DNA of 64,000 nucleotides. It comes from Actinomycetota bacterium (GTDB lineage Bacteria > Actinomycetota > UBA4738 > HRBIN12). Made by a program: the position numbers and the translations under genes. Under the pieces are notes generated by a model. It saw nothing but the letters and a program-made list of their open reading frames with translations, was not told the DNA's origin and ran no database searches. The stretch lies in contig BPGL01000003.1 of NCBI GenBank assembly GCA_026003015.1, positions 124,001 to 188,000 on the forward strand, written 5' to 3'. The first letter of the stretch is position 1; each line of letters opens with the position of its first letter. Positions 43,768 through 53,391 of this stretch are shown piece by piece.

Positions 43768-46230
43768 ATGCGCTCGTCTCGGAACGCACGCCGCTTCCTG
43801 GCGGCGGGGCTCGCGGTCGCCGCAGCGTGGCTCGCGCTCCCGCCGGGCAGCCCGGTCGCCCTGCTCACGTGGCCGATCCCGCAGGCGGGCGCGGCCATCG
43901 CCATCGCGGCGGCCCTGCGCGCCGGACGCACGCCCGCAAGGCCCTGGCGCCTCCTGCTCGCGGGCGGGGTCCTCTGCGCGGCGGCGAGCGTCCTGTGGGC
44001 GCCGGTTCCCCAGATGCTCGGTCGACAGGCGGCCTGGGTCGGGGAGCTCGGACTGCTCGCGTACGTGCCCGCCTACGCCCTCATCACCGCGGGCCTGCTC
44101 GCGCGGGTCCGTCGGGACGACCCGGCGTTGGATCGAGCCACGATGCTCGACCTCGCGATCATCTCCCTGGGCCTCGGGCTCGCGCTGTGGACGTTGGTGA
44201 TGTCGCCGGCGATGCGCGACGCGAGCTCCTCGCTGGCCGAGCGGGCGCTCGCGCTCGCGTTCCCCGCCTTCGACCTCGCCATCGTCGCCGCGGCGGTCCG
44301 CATCGCGGTCGCCGGCAGGCTCCGCGGCTGCAGCGACCGCCTGCTCGTGGGCTTCGCCTCGGCGCTCCTGGTCTCCGACCTCCTCCGGAGCCTGGAGACG
44401 CTCGCCGGCTCGTTCACGTTCGCAAGCCCGGTGCTCGGGGGGTACGCCATCGCCTGGGTGCTGCTCGGCGCCGCGGCCCTGTACCCGCAGGAGCCGGATC
44501 GGCGCGTGGACGGGGGGCGCCAGCGTGACCCGGCTCGGCTGCGTCAGGTCGCGCTCGCCCTCGCCGTCCTGGTCCCGCTCGCGCTCATCGTCGTGCGGGA
44601 GCTCCAGGAAGGAGCCGATGTCGACGTCCTCGTCCTCGTCGGCGGCGCCGCCGTGCTGTTCCTCCTCGTGCTCGCACGCCTGCGGGACCTACACGTGAGC
44701 GTGGACGAGCAGCGCCGGCTCGCCGAGCAGCTCGCCCAGGCCGAGGCCCGTCACCGCGGGCTGATCGAGCGCATCCCGGCGGTGACCTACATCGACGTCT
44801 TCGACGATCGGGCCGACCACGAGCCCCTGATGATGTACATCGGCCCGCAGGTCGAGGAGCTCTTCGGCTACACCCGCGAGGAGTGGCTCGGCCACGGGAG
44901 CGATCCCTGGCTCGAGCTCGTGCACCCCGAGGACCGCGACCGCGTGCTCGCCGAGGGAGCTCGAGCCGCGGAGGAGCGCGCCCCGGTGTTCCGGTCGGAG
45001 TACCGCATGCGGCGCAAGGACGGCTCGGTCCTGTGGGTCCGTGAGGAGGCGTCGATCGAGTACGAGCCGGCCTCGGGCGCGCAGGTGTGGCGGGGGGTGA
45101 TCTACGACGTCACCGAACGACGGGCGGCCGAGGAGGCGCTGCGTGAGGCCGAGGGGCGCTACCGCCTGCTCGTCGAGCGGCTCCCGGTGGCCGCGTACTC
45201 CTGGGTGCTGGAGGGCGACCGCGTGTCGGTCTTCATGAGCCCGCAGGTCGAGCGGCTCCTCGGCGTCCCCGCGGAGGCGTTCGCCGACGCCGAGGCGTGG
45301 ATGGCCCTGGTCCACCCCGACGACCTCCCCGCCTTTCGCGAGCTCGACACCCGCTCGACCGCCACCGGGGAGCCGTTCCGGATCGAGTACCGGATGCGCC
45401 ACGCCGACGGGCGCTGGGTGTGGATGCGCGACGAGGCCGAGCTGATCGAGGGCGCGCCCGGCGCGGACCGGCAGGTCTGGCACGGGATCCTCGCCGACGT
45501 GACGGAGCGCCGCCAGGCGCAGGAGGAGCTCGAAGAGCGCCTGCGGGAGCTTCGCCGCCTCCACGACGAGCGCTCCGCGCTCGCGGCCGCGCTCGCGGAG
45601 GCGCAGGAGTCCGAGCGGGCGGCGATCGCGGAGTCGATCCACGACGACCCGGTCCAACACATGACGGCGGTCGGGCTTCACCTGGCCGCCCTGCGACGGT
45701 TCGTCGGGGACCCGGAGGGCCTGGCGCGCCTCGAGCAGCTGGAGGCCACCGTCAACGAGGCGATCCGCAGGCTCCGTCGGCTCCTGTTCGAACTGCGCCC
45801 ACGCAGCCTGGACACCGGCGGCCTTGCGGCGGCCCTCCGCGAGTACCTGCACGAGCTCGAGTCCGCCGACGACGGGACCCGCTACGTGCTCCTCGACGAC
45901 CTCGCGGCCGAGCCGTCGCCGACCACGAGGACCGTCGCCTACCGGATCGCCCAGGAGGCGCTGCGCAACGCCCGGGTCCATGCGCGGGCGAGCCGAGTCG
46001 AGATCGCCCTTCGCTGGCGTGAGGGGGGCGTGCACGTCGTGGTGGCCGACGACGGTGTGGGGGCCGATCCGGCGGACCTGCGGGGGCGCCCCGGTCACCT
46101 GGGGATCTCGTCGATGCGCGAGCGCGCCGAGCTGAACGGCGGCTGGCTGCGGATCGACACCGGCCGCGGCGGGACCCGGGTGGAGTTCTGGCTCCCGGAC
46201 GTACGGGCCCCGGTCGGGGCCGACCGCTAG
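43768..46230 (+). CDS. Membrane histidine kinase with two PAS/PAC domains (NarL-type HisKA_3)
   Basis: An 820-residue sensor. Residues 1-310 contain about eight hydrophobic helices. PAS domain 1 starts near residue 331 (HRGLIERIPAVTYIDVF), PAS domain 2 near 464 (RYRLLVERLPVAAYSW), each with a PAC-like MRRKDGSVLWVREEA or RHADGRWVWMRDEA segment. The HisKA_3 phosphoacceptor is in IAESIHDDPVQHMTAVG near residue 618, where His-Asp-Asp is canonical for this class. The HATPase domain ends with DDGVGADPADLRGRPGHLG and GGTRVEFWLP. No response-regulator gene adjoins it, so it is an orphan kinase or acts with a distant LuxR-type partner. ATG at 43768 has CGGAGG seven nt upstream. Confidence 0.88.
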   Translation: MRSSRNARRFLAAGLAVAAAWLALPPGSPVALLTWPIPQAGAAIAIAAALRAGRTPARPWRLLLAGGVLCAAASVLWAPVPQMLGRQAAWVGELGLLAYVPAYALITAGLLARVRRDDPALDRATMLDLAIISLGLGLALWTLVMSPAMRDASSSLAERALALAFPAFDLAIVAAAVRIAVAGRLRGCSDRLLVGFASALLVSDLLRSLETLAGSFTFASPVLGGYAIAWVLLGAAALYPQEPDRRVDGGRQRDPARLRQVALALAVLVPLALIVVRELQEGADVDVLVLVGGAAVLFLLVLARLRDLHVSVDEQRRLAEQLAQAEARHRGLIERIPAVTYIDVFDDRADHEPLMMYIGPQVEELFGYTREEWLGHGSDPWLELVHPEDRDRVLAEGARAAEERAPVFRSEYRMRRKDGSVLWVREEASIEYEPASGAQVWRGVIYDVTERRAAEEALREAEGRYRLLVERLPVAAYSWVLEGDRVSVFMSPQVERLLGVPAEAFADAEAWMALVHPDDLPAFRELDTRSTATGEPFRIEYRMRHADGRWVWMRDEAELIEGAPGADRQVWHGILADVTERRQAQEELEERLRELRRLHDERSALAAALAEAQESERAAIAESIHDDPVQHMTAVGLHLAALRRFVGDPEGLARLEQLEATVNEAIRRLRRLLFELRPRSLDTGGLAAALREYLHELESADDGTRYVLLDDLAAEPSPTTRTVAYRIAQEALRNARVHARASRVEIALRWREGGVHVVVADDGVGADPADLRGRPGHLGISSMRERAELNGGWLRIDTGRGGTRVEFWLPDVRAPVGADR

Positions 46231-46463
46231 GGCGAGGGCCGCTCGACGGCCTCGTCGTCGGCCGCCTCGCGATCGAGCGCCGACGGGCCTGCGTCATCGA
46301 CCCACTCGATCTGCTCGGCGGGTCCGATCGGCGTCCCCCGCTCGATGAGCCCGGCCTCGCGGTCGCGCTTGCGCTGCGCGCGCGCGATGCGGCGCTGCTC
46401 ACGCGCGGCGGCCTTCTTCTGGTTGGCGTCGCGCCGCATGCGCTTGCCGTAGCTGTCGGGCAT
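46227..46463 (-). CDS. Small charged hypothetical protein
   Basis: A 78-residue protein starting at an ATG with a GGAGGAGG site. The first half is strongly basic (KRMRRDANQKKAAAREQRR and IARAQRKRDREAG), the second acidic. It resembles small actinobacterial basic proteins of unknown function. Overlaps the kinase stop by 4 bp on the other strand. Possibly nucleic-acid binding; not recognised. Confidence 0.55.
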   Translation of the reverse strand: MPDSYGKRMRRDANQKKAAAREQRRIARAQRKRDREAGLIERGTPIGPAEQIEWVDDAGPSALDREAADDEAVERPSP

Positions 46464-46474
46464 CGGGGCACCTC

Positions 46475-46536
46475 CTCCACGCGGCGCTCGCACTCCACGC
46501 GGCGCTCGCTGCGTTCGCCCTCCGCGCGGCGCTCGC
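46475..46536. repeat. Three imperfect 17-bp direct repeats
   Basis: CTCCACGCGGCGCTCGC occurs at 46475-46491 and 46493-46509, and with one change (CTCCGCGCGGCGCTCGC) at 46520-46536. The array lies between the small charged protein and the VWA gene, overlapping the ribosome site of the former. Likely replication slippage product. Confidence 0.6.
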
Positions 46537-46570
46537 CGGGCGTCGACAGCCTACTAGGTTCGCTCGACGC

Positions 46571-47497
46571 TCAGCCCTCGTCGCGGCCGGTGAGCAGCAC
46601 GATCGCGCCGGCGGCCACCGCGAGCACCGCCGCGATGGCGACGAAGATCGGACCGGAGCCGCCGATCGCCAGCCGTGTCGACAGCTCGGTGCCGAGGGTC
46701 TCGTAGATCGAGGTGAGCTCATCGGCGGTCTCGGCCGTGTAGGTCCGCGCGCCGGTGCGCGCCGCGATCGAGGCGAGGAGCGCCGCGTCGGCGCCCTGCT
46801 CTCCGGTCGGATCCCCGAGGACGACGGTGAACACCGGCACGCCGACCGCGGCGGCGCGATCGGCGGCCTCGGCGGGGGTCGTCGCGCTGCCGGTGTCCCT
46901 GCCGTCGGACAGCAGCAGGATCGCGGCGGCGCGGTTGCCGATGCGCTCGCGGTCCGCCTCGACCGCGTCGAGCGCGGCGGCCAGGCCGTCGCCGATCAGC
47001 GTCCCGCGGCGCGGCGAGATCCCCGCGAGCGCCGCCTCGACGCGCGATCGGTCCGTCGTCGGGAACACGAGGAGGTCGGCGCGGTCGGCGAAGGTCACGA
47101 GCCCGACCCGGAACCCCTCCGGCACGGCCGACAGGAAGACCCGCGCGGCCTCCAAGGCCGCGGTGAGCCGATCGGGCGCGACGTCGGTGCGGGTCATCGA
47201 CTCCGACACGTCCATCGCGATCACGACCGCCGCCTGCCTCTCCTCTCGAGCGACCGTGAACCGCGCGACCGCGAGCCCGAGCGACACGATGGCGCCGGCG
47301 AGCAGGGCGAGCGGAGCCAGGCGGAGCCACCACGGCCGCGATCGCGCCCGCGGCGGCGCTCGCCGCGGCGCCCGCGCGGATCCGGCTCGTGAACCTCGAG
47401 CGGAGGACCGCTGTCGCGACGCGCCGAACGCGAGCACGACCGCCGCGATCCCCACGATGATGAGGACGGCGAGCAGCGCGGTGATCAGGGCTCCCAT
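46571..47497 (-). CDS. VWA-domain membrane protein (BatA/BatB-like)
   Basis: A 308-residue protein. Two N-terminal hydrophobic helices (LITALLAVLIIVGIAAVVLA and LRLAPLALLAGAIVSLGLAV) precede a von Willebrand factor A domain, and one helix ends the protein (IFVAIAAVLAVAAGAIVLL). The MIDAS metal site is complete: DVSESM, Thr in RRGTLIGDGLAAAL and Asp in LLLSDGRDTGS. Resembles BatA-type proteins of aerotolerance/MoxR clusters, but no MoxR ATPase is near. Start at ATG 47497; a GTG three codons upstream is possible. Confidence 0.82.
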   Translation of the reverse strand: MGALITALLAVLIIVGIAAVVLAFGASRQRSSARGSRAGSARAPRRAPPRARSRPWWLRLAPLALLAGAIVSLGLAVARFTVAREERQAAVVIAMDVSESMTRTDVAPDRLTAALEAARVFLSAVPEGFRVGLVTFADRADLLVFPTTDRSRVEAALAGISPRRGTLIGDGLAAALDAVEADRERIGNRAAAILLLSDGRDTGSATTPAEAADRAAAVGVPVFTVVLGDPTGEQGADAALLASIAARTGARTYTAETADELTSIYETLGTELSTRLAIGGSGPIFVAIAAVLAVAAGAIVLLTGRDEG

Positions 47498-47543
47498 CGC
47501 CACGACACCGTACGGCACGGGGCCGCCCGGGACACGTACGCAC

Positions 47544-48986
47544 CTAGAGCTGCGCCACGCCTCGGAGCGCGAGGGCAAGCCCCACGAGCGCGATCACCGC
47601 CGCCGAGCCGATCGGCACGAGGCGTCCCGTCGCCCACGCGAAGCGCCGCTCGGCGGCCGCCCGGGCCCGCAGCGCCAGGGTGCCGACGGCGATCAGCGTG
47701 GCGGCCAGTCCGACGCTGAACGCAGCGATCGCCGCGAGGCCGAGCGCCGTGCGGCCGAGGGACATCGACGCCAGCAGGACGACCAGCGCGCTCGGCGACG
47801 GGAGGGCGCCCCCGGAGACGGCGAGCGCCACGATCCCGCGGCGTCCGAGCCCGTGGGGATGGCCGTGCCCGACCGCTCCGTCGTCCTCCCCCGTGCCGTG
47901 CGGATGCGCGTGGTCGTGTGGATGCGCGCCGCGGCCATCGGTCCGCCCCGAGGCGCGGACCCTCCCCACGAGCAGCGCACACCCCAGCGCCAACGCCGTG
48001 AGACCCGCAACGATCCCGACCCACGGGTAGATCCGCTCCGGTTCCACGACCCGCTCGGCCGACCACACGACGAGCCCGAGGCCGAGCACCGAGGCCGTGT
48101 GCATGCCCGCCACGGCGGTGCCGACCACCACCGCGCCCCGCAGAGACCCGCCCGCGCCGACCAGGTGCGCGCCGATGAGCGTCTTGCCGTGCCCGGGGCC
48201 GAGCGCGTGCACCGCCCCGAGGCCGATCGCAACGAGGATCGTCGCCCCGATCAGGCCGGGAGACAGGGTCGGGCGCGCGGCGAGCCGTCCGAGCAAGCCG
48301 CCGTCGGCCCGCACCACCGGTGCCGAGGATCGCTCCCAGGGCAGGGCCGCGAGCCGCGATCCCCCCGGGATCGCCGACGCGCTGGCCCGCCGGACGTCGA
48401 GCGGAAGGGCGTCGGGCGGGTAGGCGCGGAGCCGGTCGCTCACCGACGAGCTCGGCGCGTCGGCACCGGTGAGCTCCACCCCGTCGCCGACGAGGGTGAT
48501 CTCGTGCCACCCGATCCGCCCCGCGTAGGCGCCGTTGTCGACGCGGACGGTCGCGGCCGCCCCTTCGAGAGGAGAGGCGAGCGCGCCGCGGAGCGGACAT
48601 TCGAGCCGGAGCGTCGGCAGACCCCCGACCCCCGGGGGGAAGCTCAGGCGCGCCTTGCTCAGCGGGGCGAGGGGGACACGCTCGCCGTCGACGGTGACGA
48701 CGACGTCGGCCGCAAGCCGGTCGCAGGCGGCCGCCCGGTAGGCGGCGAGCTCCTCGGGGCCCAGGTCGCCGTCGCCGTTGCGATCGATCGCGCGCCGCTC
48801 GCGGAACGCCGGGATCTCGGCCAAGTCGAGCACGGCGTCGACGAGAACCTCGCTCGGGCGGACGATCACCCCCGCGTAGGTGTTGACGGTGAAGTTCCCC
48901 AGCGGATGCGCCGCGGCGCTCGACGCGAGACCAAGGACCGATCCCAGGCCGACGAGGGTCGCCAGGGCCCAGCGTGCCCTCCTCAT
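47544..48986 (-). CDS. NicO/RcnA-like nickel-cobalt transporter with extracytoplasmic domain
   Basis: A 480-residue protein. A signal peptide (LATLVGLGSVLGLASSAAAHP) precedes a soluble domain of about 200 residues containing an EF-hand-like DRNGDGDLGPEE. From about residue 230 there are about seven helices with the family motif HALGPGHGKTLIGAHL. A cytoplasmic loop is His-rich (HPHDHAHPHG and GHGHPHG). Such proteins move Ni or Co, here probably export or import across the membrane; urease at 63827 needs Ni, but the genes are 15 kb apart. Confidence 0.82.
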   Translation of the reverse strand: MRRARWALATLVGLGSVLGLASSAAAHPLGNFTVNTYAGVIVRPSEVLVDAVLDLAEIPAFRERRAIDRNGDGDLGPEELAAYRAAACDRLAADVVVTVDGERVPLAPLSKARLSFPPGVGGLPTLRLECPLRGALASPLEGAAATVRVDNGAYAGRIGWHEITLVGDGVELTGADAPSSSVSDRLRAYPPDALPLDVRRASASAIPGGSRLAALPWERSSAPVVRADGGLLGRLAARPTLSPGLIGATILVAIGLGAVHALGPGHGKTLIGAHLVGAGGSLRGAVVVGTAVAGMHTASVLGLGLVVWSAERVVEPERIYPWVGIVAGLTALALGCALLVGRVRASGRTDGRGAHPHDHAHPHGTGEDDGAVGHGHPHGLGRRGIVALAVSGGALPSPSALVVLLASMSLGRTALGLAAIAAFSVGLAATLIAVGTLALRARAAAERRFAWATGRLVPIGSAAVIALVGLALALRGVAQL

Positions 48987-49068
48987 GCCCCCTGTTCGCG
49001 GTCGCCCCCCCGGCGGATCAGCCCGGCCGCGACCCACGTTCGGGGTAGCCCGTGCCCGGGCCGCGGCG

Positions 49069-49074
49069 TAGGCT
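49069..49074 (+). promoter_or_regulatory. Putative -10 box (TAGGCT) of leaderless sulfatase gene
   Basis: TAGGCT is 6 nt before the ATG at 49081, without a ribosome-binding sequence between. Confidence 0.4.
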
Positions 49075-49080
49075 CGGGCG

Positions 49081-50572
49081 ATGCTGGGCCGCCGCGCGAC
49101 CCCCCTCGTGCTCGTCCTCGTGGCGACGGTCGGGCCGGCCGCGCACGCGAGGGTGGTCGAGGCCGCCGCGCCCTCCCCCCCGCGGCCCGACATCGTCGTC
49201 GTCCTGACCGACGACCAGCGGTGGGACACCCTGGACGCGATGCCGTTCGCCTCGCGCCTGCTCGTGCGCCGCGGGGGTCCGTTTCTCCAACGCGTTCGTC
49301 GTGAACCCGCTGTGCTGCCCGAGCCGGGCGAGCCTGCTCACCGGCCGGTACTCGCACGGGACCGGCGTGTACCGCCAGACGCCGCCCTGGGGAGGCTTCG
49401 CCTGGTTCGACGACCGCTCCACCCTCGCGACCTGGCTCGACGCGGTCGGCTACGAGACGGCGTTCGTCGGCAAGTACATCGACGCGGGCCAAAGCTGGAT
49501 CCAGCGCGGCTACGTCCCGCCCGGCTGGGACCGCTGGGTGGCGTTCGTGCACGCGCAGTACGAGGACTATGTGCTGTCGGTCGACGGGGAGCTCGAACGC
49601 TACGGCTCGGAGCCGCAGGACTACTCGACCGACGTGCTCGCCGACCACGCCGCCGCGTTCCTGCGGGACGCGACGAAGCCCGCCTTCCTCCTGCTCGCCG
49701 TCGCCGCCCCGCACTGGCCCGGAACCCCGGCCGAGCGCCACGTCGGAGCGCCGGTCCCCCCGTGGGAGCCCCCGCCGAGCGTCGACGAGGCCGACGTGGC
49801 CGACAAACCGCCGTGGATCCGGCGGCTTTCGAGGCTCGGGCCGGAGGGGCTCCGCGAGCTCGAAGGCCTCCGGGCTCGCCAGCTCCGCTCCCTGCTCGCG
49901 GTCGACGAGGCACTGCGCCGTCTCGTGCGGATCCAGCGAGCCCGCGGCCGTCTGCACGACACGGTGTTCGTCCTCACCTCGGACAACGGGGTCGCCTGGG
50001 GAGAGCACCGGTGGACGAAGAAGGAGGTCCCCTACGACGAGAGCGTGCGCGTGCCGCTCGTGATCCGCTACGACCGTCTCGTGCGGCCGCACGTCGAGCC
50101 GCGGTTCGCGCTGAACATCGACCTGGCGCCGACGCTCGCCCGACTCGCCGGCGCGCCCCCGCCGGCGGTCGACGGCGAGAGCCTGGCGCCGCTCCTGCGC
50201 GGGGTCCGGACGTCCTGGCGGACCGGGTTCCTGATCGAGCACCTGGAGGGCGCGAACCCGATCCCCTCCTACTGCGCCCTGCGCACCGAGCGCTTCCTGT
50301 ACGTGGAGTACGCGACCGGCTGGACCGAGCTCTACGACCTGCGCCGCGATCCCCTCGCGCTCCGGAGCCTGGACCGGCCTGGCCTTGCCGCCGTGCTCTC
50401 CGAGCGGCTGGCGCGCCTGTGCGACCCCCCGCCGCCCGAGCTCGCGTCGCTCGAGCCCCGCCCGGCGGCCGCGCCCGCGTTTCCGCTCCCCGACGGGGAG
50501 GTCGTCGCCGGCCTCGGCCTCGGGCTCGCCCTCGTCGCGGTCTGGCTCGTCAGCCGTCGCCGGCGCCCGTGA
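49081..50572 (+). pseudogene. Sulfatase gene with a single-base frameshift
   Basis: The first frame (from 49081) encodes a signal peptide and the metal site VVVLTDDQRWDTLDAMP. From about 49273 the coding sequence continues one frame over with NPLCCPSRASLLTGRYSHGTG, which holds the formylglycine Cys of the CxPSR motif, then GYVPPGWDRWVAF, TSDNGVAWGEHRW and a C-terminal helix (VVAGLGLGLALVAVWLVSR). Removing one G from the GGGGG run at 49273-49277 joins the two. The same gene type, intact, is at 57112. Either a real mutation or a homopolymer sequencing error. Overlaps the next gene by 23 bp at its 3' end. Confidence 0.85.
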
Positions 50573-51947
50573 GGACCGGACTCGGCGCGACCTCGAGCAC
50601 CCGCATCCCCTCGCCCGCCAGGAGCGGGCGGAGCACGGCCTCGGTCGCGGGGGTCTCGCCGTCGCGCACGACGACGAAGGCCCGGGCGCCGTCCTCGAGC
50701 GCCGCGGCGAGCTCCTCAGGGGAGCCCCACGTGCCCCGACACCCGGCCGCGTAGGCGACCTGCGGCCAGAACCGCCCCTCGACCGAGCAGGCGGCGGGGC
50801 CGATCACGGCGCGCAGATCGCGCCCGAGCCGCGCGGCCGCGGCCCGCTCGATCCCGACGTCGTCGGCGATCCGGGCGCCGACCACGACGTGCGTCCCGGC
50901 CCAGGCGACGAGCAGGACCGCGGCCGCGGGGGCCGTCCGCCGCGAGGCCAGGCCCGCGGCCAGGCCGATCCCGGCGGGGATCGACCAGCACGCGTAGGCG
51001 GGAAGGAGGAAGCGCGGAGCATGCCCTCGGACGGCCAGGAGGTAGGGAGCGGCCACGGTCGCGCCCGCCGCGACGGCCACGAGGGCCGCGCGCGCCCGTG
51101 CGGGGGGGCCGCGGCGAGCGACCCGGAGCCCCAAGGCGACGAGTCCGGCCGCGAGCGCGACCCACAGCACGGTCGCGGCGCCGATCGCTCCCCCCGTCCC
51201 GATCGTCGGACCGTCGGCGAGCGCGACGGCGGCGCGCACCCCCGCAAGACCCACCCCCTCCAGATGGCCGGCCCGGGCCGCTGCGGAAAGCGCCGCGTCG
51301 AGCCCGCCGGTCCGGACCGCCGCGTCGGCGAACCACGATCCTGCGCCGAGGGCGACCCCCGACCCCACGGCGAGGACGACCGGTCGGCCACGGCGGAGCG
51401 CGACCGCGAGCAGCGGCACGAGCAGCGCGATCGCGTCGAGCGGCCGCACGAACGCCGCGAGCCCGGCGAGGGCGGCCAGCGGCAACAGCCCCCGGACGTC
51501 GCGGCGATCCTCCTCGATCGCACGCAGGCCGAGGCCGAGCGCGGCGAGGCCGAGGAGCGCGGCCCACAGGTTCGGCATGAGCTCGGGCGCCGCGAGCCAG
51601 GCCGTCCACGCGGTCGCGAACAGAGCTCCGGCCCAGCCCGCCGCGGCGCCGACGAGCGGCCACCAGCACCGCAGGGCGAGGACGAGCGCGAAGGCGGCCG
51701 CGAGGGTGAACGCGACCCGCAGCACCGGCAGCGGCGCCCCGGTGGCGAGCAGCGGCGCCGCGAGCACGACGACCCCCCGACTGCGCGAGGCCACGAGGGG
51801 AAGCTCGGGCCGGGACCCCACCTGGGACAGGTAGATCGCCTCGTCCCAGCCCGGCTCCCGCGTCCAGGGCGCGACGCCGAGCGCGAGGATGCCCAGGGCG
51901 AGCCCGGGAACGATCAGGAGCGGGACCGCGGCCAAGCACCGACGCAT
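50550..51947 (-). CDS. Polytopic membrane glycosyltransferase-like protein (GT39/PMT-like)
   Basis: A 465-residue integral membrane protein with about 10-12 hydrophobic helices. EPGWDEAIYLSQVG near residue 35 is the Asp-Glu region of the first extracytoplasmic loop typical of dolichyl- or polyprenyl-phosphate-dependent mannosyltransferase-like proteins, followed by FVRPLDAIALLVPLLAVAL. The C-terminal soluble part (about 380-465) contains CSVEGRFWPQVAYAAGC. Catalytic acceptor unknown. Convergent overlap with the sulfatase. Confidence 0.7.
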   Translation of the reverse strand: MRRCLAAVPLLIVPGLALGILALGVAPWTREPGWDEAIYLSQVGSRPELPLVASRSRGVVVLAAPLLATGAPLPVLRVAFTLAAAFALVLALRCWWPLVGAAAGWAGALFATAWTAWLAAPELMPNLWAALLGLAALGLGLRAIEEDRRDVRGLLPLAALAGLAAFVRPLDAIALLVPLLAVALRRGRPVVLAVGSGVALGAGSWFADAAVRTGGLDAALSAAARAGHLEGVGLAGVRAAVALADGPTIGTGGAIGAATVLWVALAAGLVALGLRVARRGPPARARAALVAVAAGATVAAPYLLAVRGHAPRFLLPAYACWSIPAGIGLAAGLASRRTAPAAAVLLVAWAGTHVVVGARIADDVGIERAAAARLGRDLRAVIGPAACSVEGRFWPQVAYAAGCRGTWGSPEELAAALEDGARAFVVVRDGETPATEAVLRPLLAGEGMRVLEVAPSPVLTGAGDG

Positions 51948-52008
51948 CCCGCCATGACAGCGGTCGGCGGGAGGCGGGTCAAGCGACCCGCCTCCCGACC
52001 GTGGAGCC

Positions 52009-52428
52009 TCAGGCGCTCGATCGCGAGGCGTTCAGCCCGGCGGCCACGAGCACGGCCCCCGAACCGAGGTGCAGCAGGTGGTCGGCGAGGTTCACCGCGA
52101 GGATGTTCGCCGAGCTGTTCTCGACGAAGAACCCCAAGACCCCGACGACCAGGTACACGACGCCGATGGCGAGGGCGATGCCGCCGGCCGCCTTGCGCCC
52201 CGCCGCGTAGCCCAGCAGCAGGGCGGCCCCGATCGCGAGGTGCACGAGGTTGTGCAGCGGGTTGAGCTCGAAGATGCCCAGCAGGGTCTTGCCCTCCGTG
52301 GCGGCGAACCCGACGCCGCCGGTCACGGCGAACCCCAGCAGACCCACGGCGACGTAGACGATGCCGAGGATCAACGCGACCGTCTCCCCCCAGGTACGGG
52401 ACCCGGCTCCAGCCTGGCTCGTGGACAT
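52009..52428 (-). CDS. DUF4383-type small membrane protein
   Basis: A 139-residue protein with four transmembrane helices (VALILGIVYVAVGLLGFAV, NLVHLAIGAALLLGYAAG, GIALAIGVVYLVVGVLGFFV, HLLHLGSGAVLVAAGL). NPLHNLVHLAIG and ADHLLHLGSG are the paired family motifs. GGAGGTGACC precedes the ATG. Function unknown. Confidence 0.85.
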   Translation of the reverse strand: MSTSQAGAGSRTWGETVALILGIVYVAVGLLGFAVTGGVGFAATEGKTLLGIFELNPLHNLVHLAIGAALLLGYAAGRKAAGGIALAIGVVYLVVGVLGFFVENSSANILAVNLADHLLHLGSGAVLVAAGLNASRSSA

Positions 52429-52516
52429 GGTCACCTCACCTCCCGCTGCCATTCGTAGCACCCCGCGCGGCGGATGAGAACCAACGAGGGCGATGTGGGG
52501 CGGGCCTCCTTGCGGC

Positions 52517-53329
52517 TCAACCGACCTGGAAGGACCGTTTGGCCAGACCCATCCAGAAGCCCTCGACCGTGGTCTCCGCCGGCGCCTCCGGATCGGTCGC
52601 CGCGCCGAGCGCGACGAACAGCGGCGCGAAGTGCTCGACGGTCGGATGCGCGTACGGCATCCCCGGCGCCCGCTCGCGGAACGCCATGAGCTCCTCCACG
52701 TCGCCCCGAGCGATCGCCTCGGCCGCCCACGCGTCGAACTCGCGAGACCACCCGGGTGGCGCCGCCTGAGGTCGGAAGTCCCGAAGGAACGGCAGGCCGT
52801 GCGTGAGGAAGCCCGAGCCGACGACCAGGACCCCCTCCTCCCGCAGAGGGCGCAGCCGCCGCCCGAGCGCGAACAGCCGCGCCGGATCGAGCGTGGGCAT
52901 CGAGATCTGCAGGACGGGGACGTCGGCCTCCGGGTACATCACGAGGAGCGGCACGTACGCGCCGTGGTCGAGCCCGTAGTCGGCGCGCTCGGCGACCGGC
53001 TCGGTGTCGGGCACGAGCGCCCGCACCGTCGCGGCGAGCTCGGGCGCACCGGGCGGTACGTACGTGACGCGGTAGTAGCGCTCCGGGAAACCGTAGAAGT
53101 CGTAGGTGAGCCCGACGCGGTGGTCGGTGGCCCCGATCGTGAGGGGCGCCGATTCCCAGTGGGCCGAGACGATGAGCACGGCCCGCGGGCGCGGCAGCCG
53201 CGACGCCCACGCCGCGAGCTCAGCCGTCCAGCGCTCGTCGTCCACGAGCGTCGGGGCGCCGTGGCCGAGGTACAGCGCCGGCAGCGGGCCGTCGGCCTCC
53301 GTCCAGCTCCGTGGGCGTTCTTCGGTCAT
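52517..53329 (-). CDS. DODA-type class III extradiol dioxygenase
   Basis: A 270-residue LigB-fold protein. The zinc or iron His ligands are in ALYLGHGAPTL, LIVSAHWESAPLT, GLDHGAYVPLLVMYP and PTVEHFAPLF; FYGFPERYYRVTY is typical of the plant/bacterial 4,5-DOPA dioxygenase branch. Members cleave catecholic rings; the actual substrate here is unknown. It is the last gene before the tRNA and the integrated element. Confidence 0.87.
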   Translation of the reverse strand: MTEERPRSWTEADGPLPALYLGHGAPTLVDDERWTAELAAWASRLPRPRAVLIVSAHWESAPLTIGATDHRVGLTYDFYGFPERYYRVTYVPPGAPELAATVRALVPDTEPVAERADYGLDHGAYVPLLVMYPEADVPVLQISMPTLDPARLFALGRRLRPLREEGVLVVGSGFLTHGLPFLRDFRPQAAPPGWSREFDAWAAEAIARGDVEELMAFRERAPGMPYAHPTVEHFAPLFVALGAATDPEAPAETTVEGFWMGLAKRSFQVG

Positions 53330-53391
53330 AGCGCTTGGTTGAACCCCTCCCGGTCCCCGACTGTTCCCGCGGGAACCTAGACTGCTGCCGG

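Noticed and set aside
42117-43931. 604-codon minus-strand frame over the IPCT/DIPPS gene
   Set aside because: Arg/Ala/Gly-rich shadow without any domain; the neighbouring frame has the two enzyme domains.
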